From: Macrotis lagotis
Lineage: Eukaryota > Chordata > Mammalia > Peramelemorphia > Peramelidae
Length of the DNA: 64,000 bases
Direction of reading: 5' to 3'
Assembly: GCF_037893015.1 (NCBI RefSeq)
Contig: NC_133658.1
Coordinates: 147,469,160 to 147,533,159, forward strand
Each line of letters opens with the position of its first letter. Within the stretch, counting starts at the first letter, position 1. The translations under genes and the position numbers were made by a program. The notes under the pieces were generated by a model. The model saw nothing but the letters and a program-made list of their open reading frames with translations. It had not been told where the DNA came from and made no database searches. This document shows positions 35,615 through 47,400 of the stretch, piece after piece.

Positions 35615-35885
35615 GAAGGAATTAGATAAATAGCAATGACTATTGCATAGAAGACTGTCTTTGGAATCAGGAAGACCTAGGATCAAATCTTATCTCTGAA
35701 ATAAGCTGTTTAACTCTAGAAAAATTGCTTAATGTTCCCAGTGACCCAGGAAATTTTCTCAGATTATAGACTATAGACATATAAATTACAGCAGACTTTC
35801 CCATCTACTGTGAATGAGAATGTTTCCACACCAAAAGCTCCCTTCACCAATGAAATCATAGATCTCAGCAGAAAAAAAAATCCAC
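35615..35885 (+). mobile_element. tRNA-headed SINE, degenerate
   Basis: 'agactgtctttggaatcagg' 'aagacctaggatcaaatctt', 'cagtgacccaggaaattttc', 'tcaccaatgaaatcatagat'. A third marsupial SINE type, distinct from WSINE1 and the RTE-tailed copies. Confidence 0.65.
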
Positions 35886-35944
35886 ACACAACAAAACTAA
35901 AAATAGAGGAATTGATTTTTTCTTGAAGGAGCTACTGAAATTTA

Positions 35945-36050
35945 GATTTTAAAAGAACCTTAGTAATGATCTAAACATCTCATTTTACAGGTGAAAAAAT
36001 TGAGCCTCAGAGAAAAGTGATTTGTTCAAGGTCATACACTTATGAGCATA
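35945..36050 (-). mobile_element. MIR-like fragment
   Basis: 'catctcattttacaggtgaa' 'aaaattgagcctcagag' and 'gttcaaggtcatacacttat' in reverse MIR order. Confidence 0.6.
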
Positions 36051-36122
36051 TATAAAGTCAACAAAATACAGAATATGAAACTTCCTTTACAAACAAACAT
36101 ATTCAAATGAAAACTTAGTAGA

Positions 36123-36850
36123 TACGCCCAAAAGGCAACAAAAATGAGCATACCCTTTGATCCAGCAATACCACTACTGGATCTATACCCTGAAGAGATG
36201 ATGAAGAAGGGTAAAAACATCACTTGTACAAAAATATCCATAGCAGCTCTGTTTGTGGTGGCAAAGAACTGGAAATCAAGTAAATGTTCAATTGGGGAAT
36301 GGCTAACAAATTGTATACATATGTCATGGAACACTATTGTTCTATTAGAAACCAGGAGGGATGGGAATTCAGGGAAGCCTGGAGGGATTTGCATGAACTG
36401 ATGCTGAGTGAGATGAGCAGAAGCAGAAAAACATTGTACACCCTAACAGTAACATGGGGGCGATGACTGACCTTGATGGACTCACTCATTCCATCAGTGC
36501 AACAATCGGGGACAATTTTGGGCTATCTGCAATGAAGAATATCATCTGTATCCAGAGAAAGAACTGTGGAGTTTGAACAAAGACCAAGGACTATTACCTT
36601 TAATTTAGGGGGAAAAAACTGATATCTTATTGTCTGATCTTGCTATCTCTTATACTTTATGTTTCTTCCTTAAGAATATGATTTCTCTCTCATCACATTC
36701 AATTTGGATCAATGTATACCATGGAAACAATGTAAAGACTGACAAATTGCCTTCTGTGGGAGGTGGGGGGAGGGAAGTAAGATTAGGGGAAAAACTGTAA
36801 AACTCAAAATTAATAAAATCTTTAAGTAAAAAAAAGAAAAGAAAAGAAAA
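36123..36850 (+). mobile_element. 5'-truncated L1 with 14-bp target-site duplication
   Basis: Begins inside ORF2. The frame at 36144-36401 reads 'MSIPFDPAIPLLDLYPEEMM' and 'SIAALFVVAKNWKSSKCS', then shifts; the frame at 36284-36466 carries 'EFREAWRDLHELMLSEMSRS'. The 3' UTR and (GAAAA)n-like tail follow. Flanked by 'gaaaacttagtaga' (36109-36122) and 'gaaaactcagcaga' (36851-36864). Confidence 0.94.
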
Positions 36851-36864
36851 GAAAACTCAGCAGA

Positions 36865-37149
36865 AAGAAAGCTGCTTTAAGAAATTTTTAAAAAATTAAG
36901 TTAAGCAACTTATATTTTAAACCATGTCAATCTGGTCCTGACCTTATGAGCACAGTTGTTTCTATGCTATAAAATCAGTAAAAAAAAGGTATAAAAATTA
37001 GCACAAAACCAGGTAATCCTTTCTGGGTACTCTGGAAAAGGACACAGTGTCAAAGTCAGAATTTGAACTCAGGTCCCCTAACTACCCAAGGCTATATTAT
37101 GCTTTGACTGAAACATGACTGGCATTGCCATTCTCTCTACCTGATACAT
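36865..37149. other. Unassigned DNA
   Basis: Faint SINE text near 37050 ('cagaatttgaactcaggtcc'). No gene. Confidence 0.4.
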
Positions 37150-37375
37150 TTCTTATTGTATTTCTTAATTCTGTTAATGTCTTCTCTTTCCCCCATTACC
37201 ATGTTTGAACTTTGTATTTAATTTGCATATAAATTGTACTTAGAAGTAAATTTTTCCTTGGTAGAAAATGAATTCCTTGAGGGCAGAGTGCTTCATTTTT
37301 GTCTATGAACCTGATCCTTTGGATATAATAAAGAGCAGTTATTGATTGATGATTGATGAATATTATCTTGGTTGT
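37150..37375 (+). mobile_element. L2 3' terminus
   Basis: 'gaattccttgagggcagagt' then 'ataataaagagcagttattg' 'attgatgattgat' is an L2 end. Confidence 0.75.
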
Positions 37376-38342
37376 AATAAAAATTCCCATTTCACAAGAC
37401 CAATTTCAGCCTACAGCTAAGAATGGAAATAGTCCTTGTTAGTGGGTGTCTCAAAACATATAAACCTATTATGAGCTCAGCAGGTCAGAGACTGGAGAAA
37501 GACTGTTTTCCTTGGACTAAGGAAATTTGGAATGCAGGTAAGGGTAGACTTAGAGAGTGAAATATCTATACTCTTGAAAAGAAGCCTGAGATTCTTTTAG
37601 AGATACAGGTTTTCCAGAATTGCAGTTAAAAATAAACAAACAACAGACAAACAAAAACAACTATAAAGTAAGTCTTGCTAGGCTATTCCTCCAAATGCTG
37701 GTCTTCTCTGTGAAATTTCTTTTGGTTCCACAATCAGATATCCAAATGATCTGAATGTTATATAGAGAATTGCTGAGATACTTCCACTTCCTCCATGGAA
37801 TGAAAGGGTCCTCCAGGAACCACACTTGGTTCTTAAATTGTCAATAATATTCTCTCATATTTTTCTGAGACTCTCAGCTTACTGAATTTCATAAATTGAC
37901 TTATCCCCTAGTAAATCACAATGAGAAAGTTCTAGTTGGAAATTGTGTATTGGGGAAGGTTTGGCATGTAAAAGATTGGGGAAGGGATTGAAGAGAAATG
38001 TGTAGTGTCTGTGTTTTAGAGGGAGCTGCTGCTCTGAAGATATTCACAGTAGAGAAGAATAAATGTAGTGGAGTGGTATACACCAGGGGTGTGGTAAGCA
38101 TATAGCTAGCTGTATGTTGAAAAAGATTGCTTGTAGGTTAGTAGTCACCTGAGTAGAATTCAATTATTATTCACATACCTTTTAATTAATTCATTAAAAC
38201 ATATATTTTGAATGTTTGATATACACAGAGTACTTAGAAAGATAAAATATGCTATTTGATCTATTAAAGATTTCTGCCTATTTGCAGAGACAAGATATGT
38301 ACATGTGAAAAGATGACTAGTGCCACAAAACAGTTGTTTTTT
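37376..38342. other. Unassigned DNA
   Basis: No gene. Repeat-poor. 38170-38300 may be a worn reverse L2 end. Confidence 0.4.
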
Positions 38343-38446
38343 TTGTCCTTCATTCTCAAAGAAGACCGTGACATTAGGGAGGTGATGCCATGACATGCAC
38401 ATGAAATGGAATTGAGTGAGGGGCTGCTGTGCTAAATTGCCAGCAT
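38343..38446 (-). mobile_element. RTE-tailed SINE, tail fragment
   Basis: 'tgtccttcattctcaaagaa' 'gaccgtgacattagggaggt' to 'gctaaattgccagc'. The head half is missing. Confidence 0.82.
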
Positions 38447-38609
38447 ATCCAAATTATATAATTATGAGTATTATAGTATGAAAAGTGCATTATCTTACAA
38501 TAGTGCAAAACAGTGCAATTACATTCAAAATAGTGCAGTATGTCCCTAATATTCCCCTCATTTAGTAGTTTAGAAATACTCATAAAATCCTATTGAGGTA
38601 GACAACATT

Positions 38610-38950
38610 ATGGTATAGATAGTAGAGAGTATATAGTTTATGGTTATTCCCATTTTATAACTTAAGAAAAAAGAGGCTCTGAAAATTGAAATTATTTGAC
38701 CCAGTATTTCATTGTTAGTAAGCATCAAAGATGAGATTTAAATTCCAGATCCAGAATTACATATATTTGGTAAAGTACTTTGTATATGTGCTCTTCCTGG
38801 AATTTCACAGAAAACTCTGTATGGTGGTTGTCATTTTTACACATGAGGAACCTGAGACTTAGAGAGATAGGATCCATTTTTACAAAATTAGTAAATGTCA
38901 AAGAATTCAAACCCAAGTCTTTCTGAGTCTAGGTCGAGCAGCCTGTGCCA
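38610..38950 (-). mobile_element. Two MIR-like fragments in tandem
   Basis: 38630-38760 ('cccattttataacttaagaa') and 38765-38950 ('catgaggaacctgagactta', 'gaattcaaacccaagtcttt') each follow reverse MIR order. Confidence 0.55.
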
Positions 38951-39995
38951 AACTACCATTCTCTAATAACTTAGTTAATGTGGAAAATAATTGAAGTCAG
39001 AATAATTGAATTCTGTCCATCCACAAAGGTTTTCTTATACCCCTTACCTCTTACTTTCACCTCTAACAAGGAAGATTAGTTAGTGACTTTATTATGTAGC
39101 AATGCCCACAAAAGAATTTCTAATTAATCCAAAAATATTGTTTTCTTGACAAGATTTCAAAACTTCTGGGCTTCTTTGAAATACTATATATACCCAATTG
39201 ACTGAAAGAAAATGAGGAAAATGGTCTCTCTTGTTTATCTAATTAGATTACAAGATTAGTAGCATTGGATAATTAAAAACTACAAATAGCTTCTATACAT
39301 TTCAATCTTGACATCCCTACCCCCTTTATTTTGAAAACTCATTCTTATTAAGATGACATAGTATATGGCACTCTCTGACAGAGGCTTGCAAATGAATTTT
39401 AAAAAAAAAACCCAACTCACTTTGCCCAGAAGTTTTTTGTTTTTCTTCACCCTACCTATTTGCCCCTCTGGCATAAATTCTTGCTTGCACTTTCCTGCAA
39501 ACTCATTTACTATGTGAATATTTCCTATTGGTTGTAGGATCAGAGGGTGAATCCATGATTGAATCCAACTTTTGAAGTTGGTAGAGACTTTGCAAGTCTG
39601 GAGCTGCCTGGTAGAAGGAGATAAAAGCAGGGAAAAGTCATAACCTCTGGCCTGGCAGACATGGACTAGCCTTGATGATTTCTAAGTCTTTAGAAAGAGG
39701 AGAAGTGAGAGCAAGTCAGTGGGTATGGAGGAATGGGAGTGGAACATTGTGACTATGGGTCCAGGGGGGAGGAATGTCTGGTGACCCTGAATGTTTTGTG
39801 TATACCACTGCCAATGGTTGAGATCTTAGCCAGAAAGAATAACTCTTCATGATTATTTAAAAGGCTTATGAGGCAGATGATACAGATTTAAAGACCAGAA
39901 CACTATTTTTTTTCCCTTTAGAAAAAGTTCATTAGAATTTCTCTGGTCTAGTGGTCCTTTCTCAGTTTTTGACATTGTCACATAAATGACATATG
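38951..39995. other. Unassigned, repeat-poor DNA
   Basis: About 1 kb without a recognised gene or repeat. AT-rich in the first half, more GC-balanced at 39540-39800. Confidence 0.45.
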
Positions 39996-39999
39996 AAAG

Positions 40000-40290
40000 T
40001 TCAAGATGACACACTTAAGATTTGACCTGTTGAGTTTCAAAGTAGTACTGGGATAACTAGGTGAAAGTTGTCAAAAGAAAAATCTAGAATTGATGCATGG
40101 AAAAACTTCCTAATAATAATCATTATCCAAAAATGAAATGGATTTCCTCTGGAGGTAGTAAGTTCCCTCTCATTGAAGATATTCAAGCATAGACCTGATG
40201 ATGAAACACTTGAATAAGTTGTAGAGGGAATTATTTTTCAGATGTATTGGATCAAATAGCCATTGAGATCTATTTCAATTAAAATTCTGT
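40000..40290 (+). mobile_element. CR1/L3 LINE 3' remnant
   Basis: 'gcatggaaaaacttcctaat', 'aaatgaaatggatttcctct' 'ggaggtagtaagttccc', 'ttgaagatattcaagcatag' is the L3/CR1 terminal order. Confidence 0.72.
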
Positions 40291-40855
40291 ATGTTTGTTA
40301 CTTTTCAAAATGCATATTTGAGTGCCTTGCAGAGGCCAGTCAGCATACGGAAGAGAAATTTAAATACTAGTTGTGTTTTCCCATCTGGATGAGAGCTTCA
40401 TTATTTTAAAATGTTGAATAGTGAGGTCTAAGTCAGGTGACCTCAGGAATATCATATTTTAATTTTAATTTTTGCTTCATTTTACAATAATAGTAAACTT
40501 GCTGAAAGGATATATTGATGTTATTCTGGGTTTCTTCTATAACATGAAGGAAATAGTTTGCCTATCTATCTGATTTCCTCTTTAGACTTTTCAGTTTTGG
40601 GGAATCTAAATTTCAGGGATCTTATTGTGGTTATTTCTCCAAAGGTTTGATGATTGGTTCCTTACTTGGTCCAAGAACAATCTTCCAGGGTTTGCTCACT
40701 CACTTGGAGGCATATAATTCATATTATTTGCATTTTTATACACTCATAAACTGATTTGGCTATTTGACCTGATCTGATTGGTCAAGTAAATTTTAAAAAA
40801 TGATAATTGATGCATAGATTAAAGTTTGGTTATCAACTAAGACCTAAGGCTAAGG
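40291..40855. other. Unassigned DNA
   Basis: AT-rich, no gene or repeat recognised. Confidence 0.45.
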
Positions 40856-40859
40856 TTTG

Positions 40860-41010
40860 CCAATAGGGTTGTAAATAGGGTGAAAGAAGAGGAAAATTGA
40901 GATTTGAGAGGTCAGTTGCACAAGGTCACATAGATAATGAGTGGCAAGGCTGGGAGTGGAACATAGATCTCCTGACTTTTAGTCTGATGCTCTTTGCAAC
41001 ATATCACATT
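40860..41010 (-). mobile_element. MIR fragment
   Basis: 'gcacaaggtcacatagataa' 'tgagtggcaaggctgggag' in reverse MIR order. Confidence 0.68.
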
Positions 41011-41252
41011 TCCTGCCATCAAGTAGACAAATTTACTTATTATATATTATCTTTGCTACAACAATTAATTTTTTGATGTAGGGGAGTGCTATTATCTAAA
41101 TGGTACTGTTTTGTAGGTTAAACTAAAGTCTTCTTTTAGCAGCTATCCCCACCCTACTATCATGGCTATGATTTAAGTATTCAAGATGAACCAGCCTCAT
41201 AACTGTCTCTTTTGTACAGCAAATAGAATAATAGCAGTTGTAGTAATATTCT

Positions 41253-41510
41253 TATTAATAATAATAATAATAATAAGGATAAGGAGTACTTACATAGTAT
41301 CTTACAATTTACAAATCACTTTACATATATTAACTCATTTGATCTTCACAAAGTAGATACTCTTACTATTCCCATTTTACAGATAAGAAAACTGAGACTG
41401 ACCAAGGATTAAATGATTAAATAAATTGCTCAGGATGACAAGCCTAATCTGAGGAAGAATTTGAGTTCAGGTCTTCCTGATTCTAAACCCAGTCCTCTCT
41501 CTAATACATC
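41253..41510 (-). mobile_element. MIR-family SINE with (AAT)n head
   Basis: (AAT)n at 41255-41275, then 'cttacatagtatcttacaat', 'aactcatttgatcttcacaa', 'cccattttacagataagaaa', 'gttcaggtcttcctgattct'. Confidence 0.8.
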
Positions 41511-41538
41511 ACTTCCCTGTCCAACTCTAACTTCTTTT

Positions 41539-41644
41539 GATCCATTATCATTCATCTAGTCCTGGGTCTATAGTATTTGGTGCCGGGACTTTTCATCTGG
41601 AACCATGAAGGATTCTTGCAAGACTAGTCTAGACCACAGCGTCC
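41539..41644 (+). repeat. Unclassified repeat, copy A
   Basis: About 105 nt matching 43392-43491 at roughly 70% by eye, in the same orientation. Shared words include 'tccatt', 'tctggaac.atg' and 'ctagtcta'. Family not recognised. Confidence 0.55.
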
Positions 41645-43390
41645 ATCCTTAGTTATAACAAGTTCCTATTGAATAATATAGTGTTTGTTCTTTTTCCTGG
41701 ATTTCCCATGTCCTTTTTATTCAAAATTCACAATGTACTACAGTGTTGACTACTCCATAATGTACCTTTCACTAACTCCTCCCCGCCCCCCAAAAAAAGA
41801 TTTCTTATGGCATTTTCATTATCATTTTGGAACAAATATCAATTTTTGTTTTAATATATTAATGAAAGTCTTTCAGGTCCTTTAAGTAATTCTTTATTGA
41901 TGAGTTTTTCAGCATGAGGGATTTATTGCTACATTTGAGATAAAGTAGAAATTTAATTTGGATTTTATAAATCAATTGTTGAAATATCGCATTATCCCTG
42001 GGGCAGTACAGAGTAATGATTTCTAGAATATCTTTTGGGTATTCTTTATTAGTAGCTTTCAGTCTCTGGGATCTCACTAGTTCTAATTTAAAAACTCCAG
42101 AGTAGGACATTTATGTATATATTTATTACATTTTTGTTTTTAATTAAAGTTGGTTCCCATAGTAATTATGGTTGTCTGTCTTCATAAATGTCTAATGCTT
42201 TTGTTATTTATACTAACCTAATTACACAAAAGAGATACCTGTACTTTTGCCCAACCTAACTGTACTTTAGGGTCACTTGAAAGGACTCCTGCAAAGTTTT
42301 TTTTAATGGTTATTTTCCTACTTGGAATTTCTTAGTTATTTTTATATGCTGGAATTTTAAGCAAGTTTAAAAATACTTTGCAAAACCAGGTGTTTCTAGC
42401 ACATTGTTTCCCTCTGGCCAATTTGATTCATCCTCTGAGGAAAGACTACCTTCAACTGTACCCATCAGCTTCAACAAGTCCAGTCCACATGAATATCACT
42501 AACTCCCAAAGCCAATTTGTGGGTGGCACAAAGACATAATTCCTGAAATTACTTCCCAACTGACATTTCACCTGGACCAAATATTTCAGGTTAACTATTC
42601 ATGTTTGTTTGGTGGTTGTGAAGGTCAAGGCCAGTAGAACAGACACACTCTCATCTTTTGGGGGAATAAGAACTATTCAATTTTTTCAGGTTATAGACTC
42701 TTTAGCATCTGAACATAGAATAATGATTTTTTTATCATCAATTTTAGTTTGAGATTAGTGAAAATAAAGATTTTATTTTTTCCTATCTAAGTTGCCAAAT
42801 CTTCTGAAATCTATCCTTGTAGACCCTTGGAGATCAGTTGACTCAGTTAAGAACCTCTCTTTTAAAGGAAAGGAAAAGGGCCCAGGAGGAACTGTTAGAT
42901 ATTTGACATGAAGATGATTCAGAATAAAATTGTCTCATCATTAGTTGATTTCCTCCCTGTCTTCTGTCTGGCTTATTTCTGTAATCCCAGAGAAATGATG
43001 AACACTTCAGAATCCACTTCCTCTAGGGACCAAGAATAAATATAAAACACACTCCCTGTGCAGCTTGAGCAGACTCAGGTCCATCCTTGTTCTCAGTGCA
43101 GTTCTAGCTCTCTTTGGGAGAGTCAGGAGATTAATCAGGCTTGGAAATATTGGGAGCTCAGAGAAGTAGAATAAACATAACTTAAAATAATCCTCATAGA
43201 CAACATCACATTTTTATAAGCTTTCTGTAAGTTCTTTTGACCTGTCTTGGTTGCTGTTGTGCTAATTTATTGACTGAGCCAACAGTTATGATTATGTTAT
43301 CCCATTTCTCTGATCCATTCAAACTTTGTTTTGGCTAAACTATTAACTACCTCTTTGCTACAGGTAAACTCTCAGCTATACCTGATCGTC
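41645..43390. other. Unassigned, repeat-poor DNA
   Basis: No recognised gene. An 83-codon minus-strand frame (41859-42110) has protein-like composition but no family I recognise. 42380-42660 is repeat-free and may be conserved; it includes the nuclear-receptor-like word 'gtgaaggtcaagg'. Confidence 0.35.
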
Positions 43391-43391
43391 T

Positions 43392-43491
43392 GGTCCATTG
43401 TCAAATGCCTGGTTCAGTTCTACAGTGCTAGGCATTGGGATTTTTCAGCTGGAACTATGACTCTTGCTTGGCTAGTCTATAGGACAGTGTC
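43392..43491 (+). repeat. Unclassified repeat, copy B
   Basis: Partner of 41539-41644 about 1.85 kb away. The two differ by many substitutions and small gaps, so the family is old. Confidence 0.55.
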
Positions 43492-43558
43492 ACACAGAGT
43501 CATCAGAAGCTCAAGATCTCCACAATCATATTAGTTTGTTGCATGAGACATCATTTTT

Positions 43559-43740
43559 TTTTAGTTTTTTTTTTTTTTTTTGCAAGGCAAATGGGGTTAA
43601 GTGGCTTGCCCAAGGCCACACAGCTAGGCAATTATTAAGTGTCTGAGACTGGATTTGAACCCAGGTACTCCTGACTCCAAGGCCAGTGCTTTATCCACTA
43701 CGCCACCTAGCCACCCTCCACTACGCCACCTAGCTGCCCA
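43559..43740 (-). mobile_element. WSINE1 with duplicated 5' end
   Basis: Reverse copy opening with a long T run. The tRNA-head end is present twice in tandem: 43695-43717 and 43718-43740, 23 nt each with two differences. Flanked by a perfect 14-bp duplication 'gagacatcattttt' at 43545-43558 and 43741-43754. Confidence 0.95.
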
Positions 43741-43992
43741 GAGACATCATTTTTAACCTTAACCTTTTAACCTTCATTGATATCACATTTCACTCTGGCT
43801 GAGGAATGACTTTGGCCAAGGAATTGGCACCAATGGTGATATTGTTGGCAAATATCTACAATGGGTTACTGTGAATAAGGCCGGCAACAAGGAAAAGCTT
43901 TTCCTAATAGCATGAGTACAAAATCTTTGTGCTATTCCTGACCTAGTCTTTTCTGACTGGAGGACAGCATGGTACCATGAAAGCAACAAGTA

Positions 43993-44055
43993 TCCCAAAA
44001 GACTTGGTGCAACTTTTAGTTTTAATAGCTTGAAACTACACTAAGGCTTTTGGGA
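43993..44055. mobile_element. Small palindromic MITE, mariner-like
   Basis: Arms 'tcccaaaagacttggtg' (43993-44009) and its near-complement at 44039-44055 match at 15 of 17 positions, with a further six-base inner stem TAGTTT/AAACTA (44017-44022 and 44033-44038). The 'tcccaaaag' terminus recalls mariner/Tc1-derived MITEs, from memory only. Confidence 0.6.
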
Positions 44056-45335
44056 CTTTTTATACCTCCTGGAATATAATAGATATTAGGGAAAGTTCCT
44101 AACAGTTAGAAATATCCAGGAGAAGAGTGGCTCTCCTGGCATAGTTGTCCTTTATATATACTTAGATGTTAGACTATGGAGCTATATTTATTTAAAATCA
44201 TTGCATTTATATTCTCAACCCAGCATCTACCATGTAGATGCTTAATAATCACTTGTTTTTTGAAATACATACATACATGCATATATTTATAATATTTATA
44301 TATATCTGTATATACTCTAGCTGCATGTAAATTTTATTTTAAAAAGTATTTATTGTATGTAAGCACGCACATTTGAAATTGTATTTGTTAATATAATCTA
44401 AGGCTAGAGGTTTGTCTTCAAATGTTTTCTATGATCCTTAAATTCCAGGAAAAAGACAGGATCAGCAATTCTGGATTTTTCAGAAATATCTAGGGCTGCT
44501 GACCAAAGAGGTAACCTTTCCTCTCCCACAAAGACACAGTGTCTGAAAGACTGAACCTTCCAAGCATCATCGTGTGTCTGTGTAAATCCAAATACTGGCT
44601 GCAGATGATACTATTAAAATGGAAATCGTGTAAGTCCACATGCCTTGGTAACTTGTTTTGAAAAATTAAATGGATTTCTCAAAACAGTCATGCACTGGAG
44701 ACATGCAGTTATTGTTTAAATCTAAGATAAAGACACCCACTTCCAAAAGAGAAAAGATGATGAAGAACCTTGTATAATGAATGACGAATGTGAGTCTGAA
44801 GAAAGATTAAAAACATCTCTGCTGAGGGGGAGAAAAGGCCTTTCCTATCAGGACTAGAGATGAAACATTTTTAAAATAAGAATTTAAGAGGGAAAAAACC
44901 CATGCCAATCCCCTTGCAGGGCTTTGTGAATCAGAATTGAATTTGTTAGGCTGACAAATTGGTTTTTACAGATCTCTTGATTTGAAATCCAAATATACTG
45001 TTTGGGTGATAACCTCAGGAGGCCACACATCTTACTGCAACGCCTAGAAGAGACTGCTACTGAGTTTGTTTATAAAATTGATAGAGGACATAGAAGGGGG
45101 TTGTCTTTCAGGTGAAAAAAAAAACCTGTTCCTATACTGTTCATCAGGAAATAGAATCCTCTTGTTACCACAACATCCAATTGTTTCTATCACACCTTGC
45201 TGAGAGTTGCCTTAATCAGTTCCTCACCTACTGAGTCTATTGTGATGAGAGAAGAGAAGAGAAATATGTCACCATTTTGGTGTAATAGGAAGGCATGCAT
45301 GTGGAGGATGGAAGTCTTAGGGTGGTATGAGGACT
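44056..45335. other. Repeat-poor DNA, possible conserved noncoding element
   Basis: No repeat recognised from about 44400 to 45060 except a short CATA/TA run at 44265-44320. Words such as 'gaccaaagaggtaacctttc' and 'gccttggtaacttg' look non-repetitive. No open frame. Conservation untested. Confidence 0.3.
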
Positions 45336-45339
45336 GTCT

Positions 45340-45680
45340 TCATAGATTTGTAAGGATGTTACATGAAAGAAGAAATTAGACTTATCTGTTTGGCTCCAGA
45401 GGGGAAAACTGGGAATAATAGATGGAAGTTGTAAAGGGGGCCTTTTGTCTGGATGTTAGGAAAACTTTCTAACAATTAGAGTTAGCCAAGAATGGAATGG
45501 ATTGTCTTGGCATGCAGAGTCTTTCCCTTTACTAGAGATTTTCAAACTAAAGTCAGATAACTTTTACTCCTTGTTACCACAGCAGCAGAAGTGATGTGCA
45601 GGTATTCCTGGTCAAGTATGGGTTAGGTTGAATGACCTCAGAAACCCTTTCCAACTCTGTGATTTTATGATCTTAACCAA
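45340..45680 (+). mobile_element. CR1/L3 LINE 3' remnant
   Basis: 'tttggctccagaggggaaaa', 'tgttaggaaaactttctaac' 'aattagagt', 'ccaagaatggaatggattgt', ending 'ccctttccaactctgtgatt'. Clear L3/CR1 terminal order. Confidence 0.8.
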
Positions 45681-45841
45681 GTGTTCTTGTTTTGTCTCTC
45701 CTCAGTGGATAAATCACTGCATTTCATAGTACCTTGGCTTTCCTATCTGACAAATGGGGATACAAGCTTAGTGCATTTTGTAAATTGTTGCTGTGATTTA
45801 AAGTTGCCAAACTAGCACCTACATTTCACTTCTAATAATAG

Positions 45842-46110
45842 TGTGCATCTATATAGTGTTCCCAAGTTTTCAAAGTTATTGGGTTATATATTTTTTAAAT
45901 CTTAGCACAAACATACCATATCATTGGTATAGTAATTATCTTGCTCCTTTTGTAGACAAGGAAGTTGAGGTTCAACAATGTTAAGTGACTTACTCATAAT
46001 CAAAATTATAGATTTAGAGGCATTTTAGAGTTAATTAATTTCAACTAGATCACTTTATATATGAAGAAACTTACCCAGGGTCACATACCTATGTCCTGCT
46101 AAGAATTGCA
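45842..46110 (-). mobile_element. MIR-family SINE remnants
   Basis: 'gtgcatctatatagtgttcc', 'agacaaggaagttgaggttc', 'acccagggtcacatacctat' in reverse MIR order, in two pieces. Confidence 0.6.
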
Positions 46111-46111
46111 A

Positions 46112-46325
46112 TGGTTGGGCCTAGAATCAGGAAGACTCATCTTGTGGTACTAACTGTGTGACCCTGGGTATGTCACTTAACCCTGCTTTTTCAGTCTTCA
46201 TCTGTAAAATAAACTGGAAAAGACAAAAGGGAGCCACTCCAGTGTCTTTGCCAGGAAAACCCCAAATGGTGTTACAAAGAATTAGAATGCCTAAAAATAC
46301 ATGAATAACAAAAAATAATAAAAGA
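46112..46325 (+). mobile_element. RTE-tailed SINE (MAR1-like)
   Basis: 'agaatcaggaagactcatct', 'ctgtgtgaccctgggtatgt', 'gccactccagtgtctttgcc' 'aggaaaaccccaaatgg'. Plus-strand version of the 13214 and 14935 family. Confidence 0.85.
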
Positions 46326-46479
46326 GAGCTAGAAAGACTGAAAATGGCTAAATAACAAAAATAATAAAAGTGAGAGCTTCCTGACTGTCTTACAAAGGTA
46401 TTATGCAAATGAAATGAATATATATATATATATGGAAACAATCTTGAAAAATATAAAATCACAAAGGACTCATGTGTAA

Positions 46480-46985
46480 AGATATTTGTGTATAGTTCTT
46501 TTTTGGTAGTAAAGAATTGGATATTAAGAGTATGCCCATCAAGGAATGGTTGAACAAATTATGGTACAGGAGTGTGATGGAATGATGAAGGAAATGGTTT
46601 CAGAGAAACCTGGGAAGATTCAAATGATCTGATACAAACTTAAGTATACAGAACCCAGAGAACATTGTATATAGTAATAACAAAATTGTACCATGATCAA
46701 CTCTTAATGACTTAACTATTCTTAACAACAAAGTCATGGACTCCTGATGAAAAGCACTATCCATCTCCACAGAGAAAATTGATAAACTCTTGAGGGCAGA
46801 TTGAAGTATGTTTTTCTTAACCTTGATTTTTTTGCATTTTTTGCTTTCTCCCTACCCTACCACATGTGGAAATATGCTTTGCATGACTTCATTCATATAA
46901 TGAGTATTGTCTTTCTTGCCTTCTAATGGGTAGAGGAGAAGGCAGAGAGGAGAACATTTGGAACTAAAAAATAAAGAAATAAAGC
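46480..46985 (+). mobile_element. L1 3' end
   Basis: ORF2 C-terminal codons ('ttggtagtaaagaattggat'), then 'gggaagattcaaatgatctg', 'acccagagaacattgtatat', 'gaaatatgctttgcatgact' and an A-rich terminus. Confidence 0.88.
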
Positions 46986-47383
46986 CTTACCTGTAAGACA
47001 AAATATGAAGAGAAGGATCAAAGACAAGTTGTAGATAGTCATAAAGATTCCAACTGCTCAATTTTCTCCCTCCAGATCTCCATTCACATTTTTTTCTCAG
47101 TATTCTTCCTCCTAGTTTTTTTTTTTGCTTCTCAGAATGCCTGTTTTTTTCTCACCAAAAATTCAGATGGGTCTATAATACATATAACAATAGGCAATTC
47201 ATTATTATGTATATTTTATCTTACACAAGAGAAAGCCCACAATCTAAAATGAGGCATAGGATCAGGAATTGAGGTATTGAGGAACCTGGAGCAAGTAAAG
47301 AGTTCAGAGCAGAGAATGCCACTAGATCTCCAAGACTAGAAAAGGGAAGATATATGAAGAAGGTGATGAAGAGCCCTCTCATC
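46986..47383. other. Unassigned DNA
   Basis: No gene or named repeat recognised. Confidence 0.45.
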
Positions 47384-47400
47384 AAACTAATTGGGAGGAG

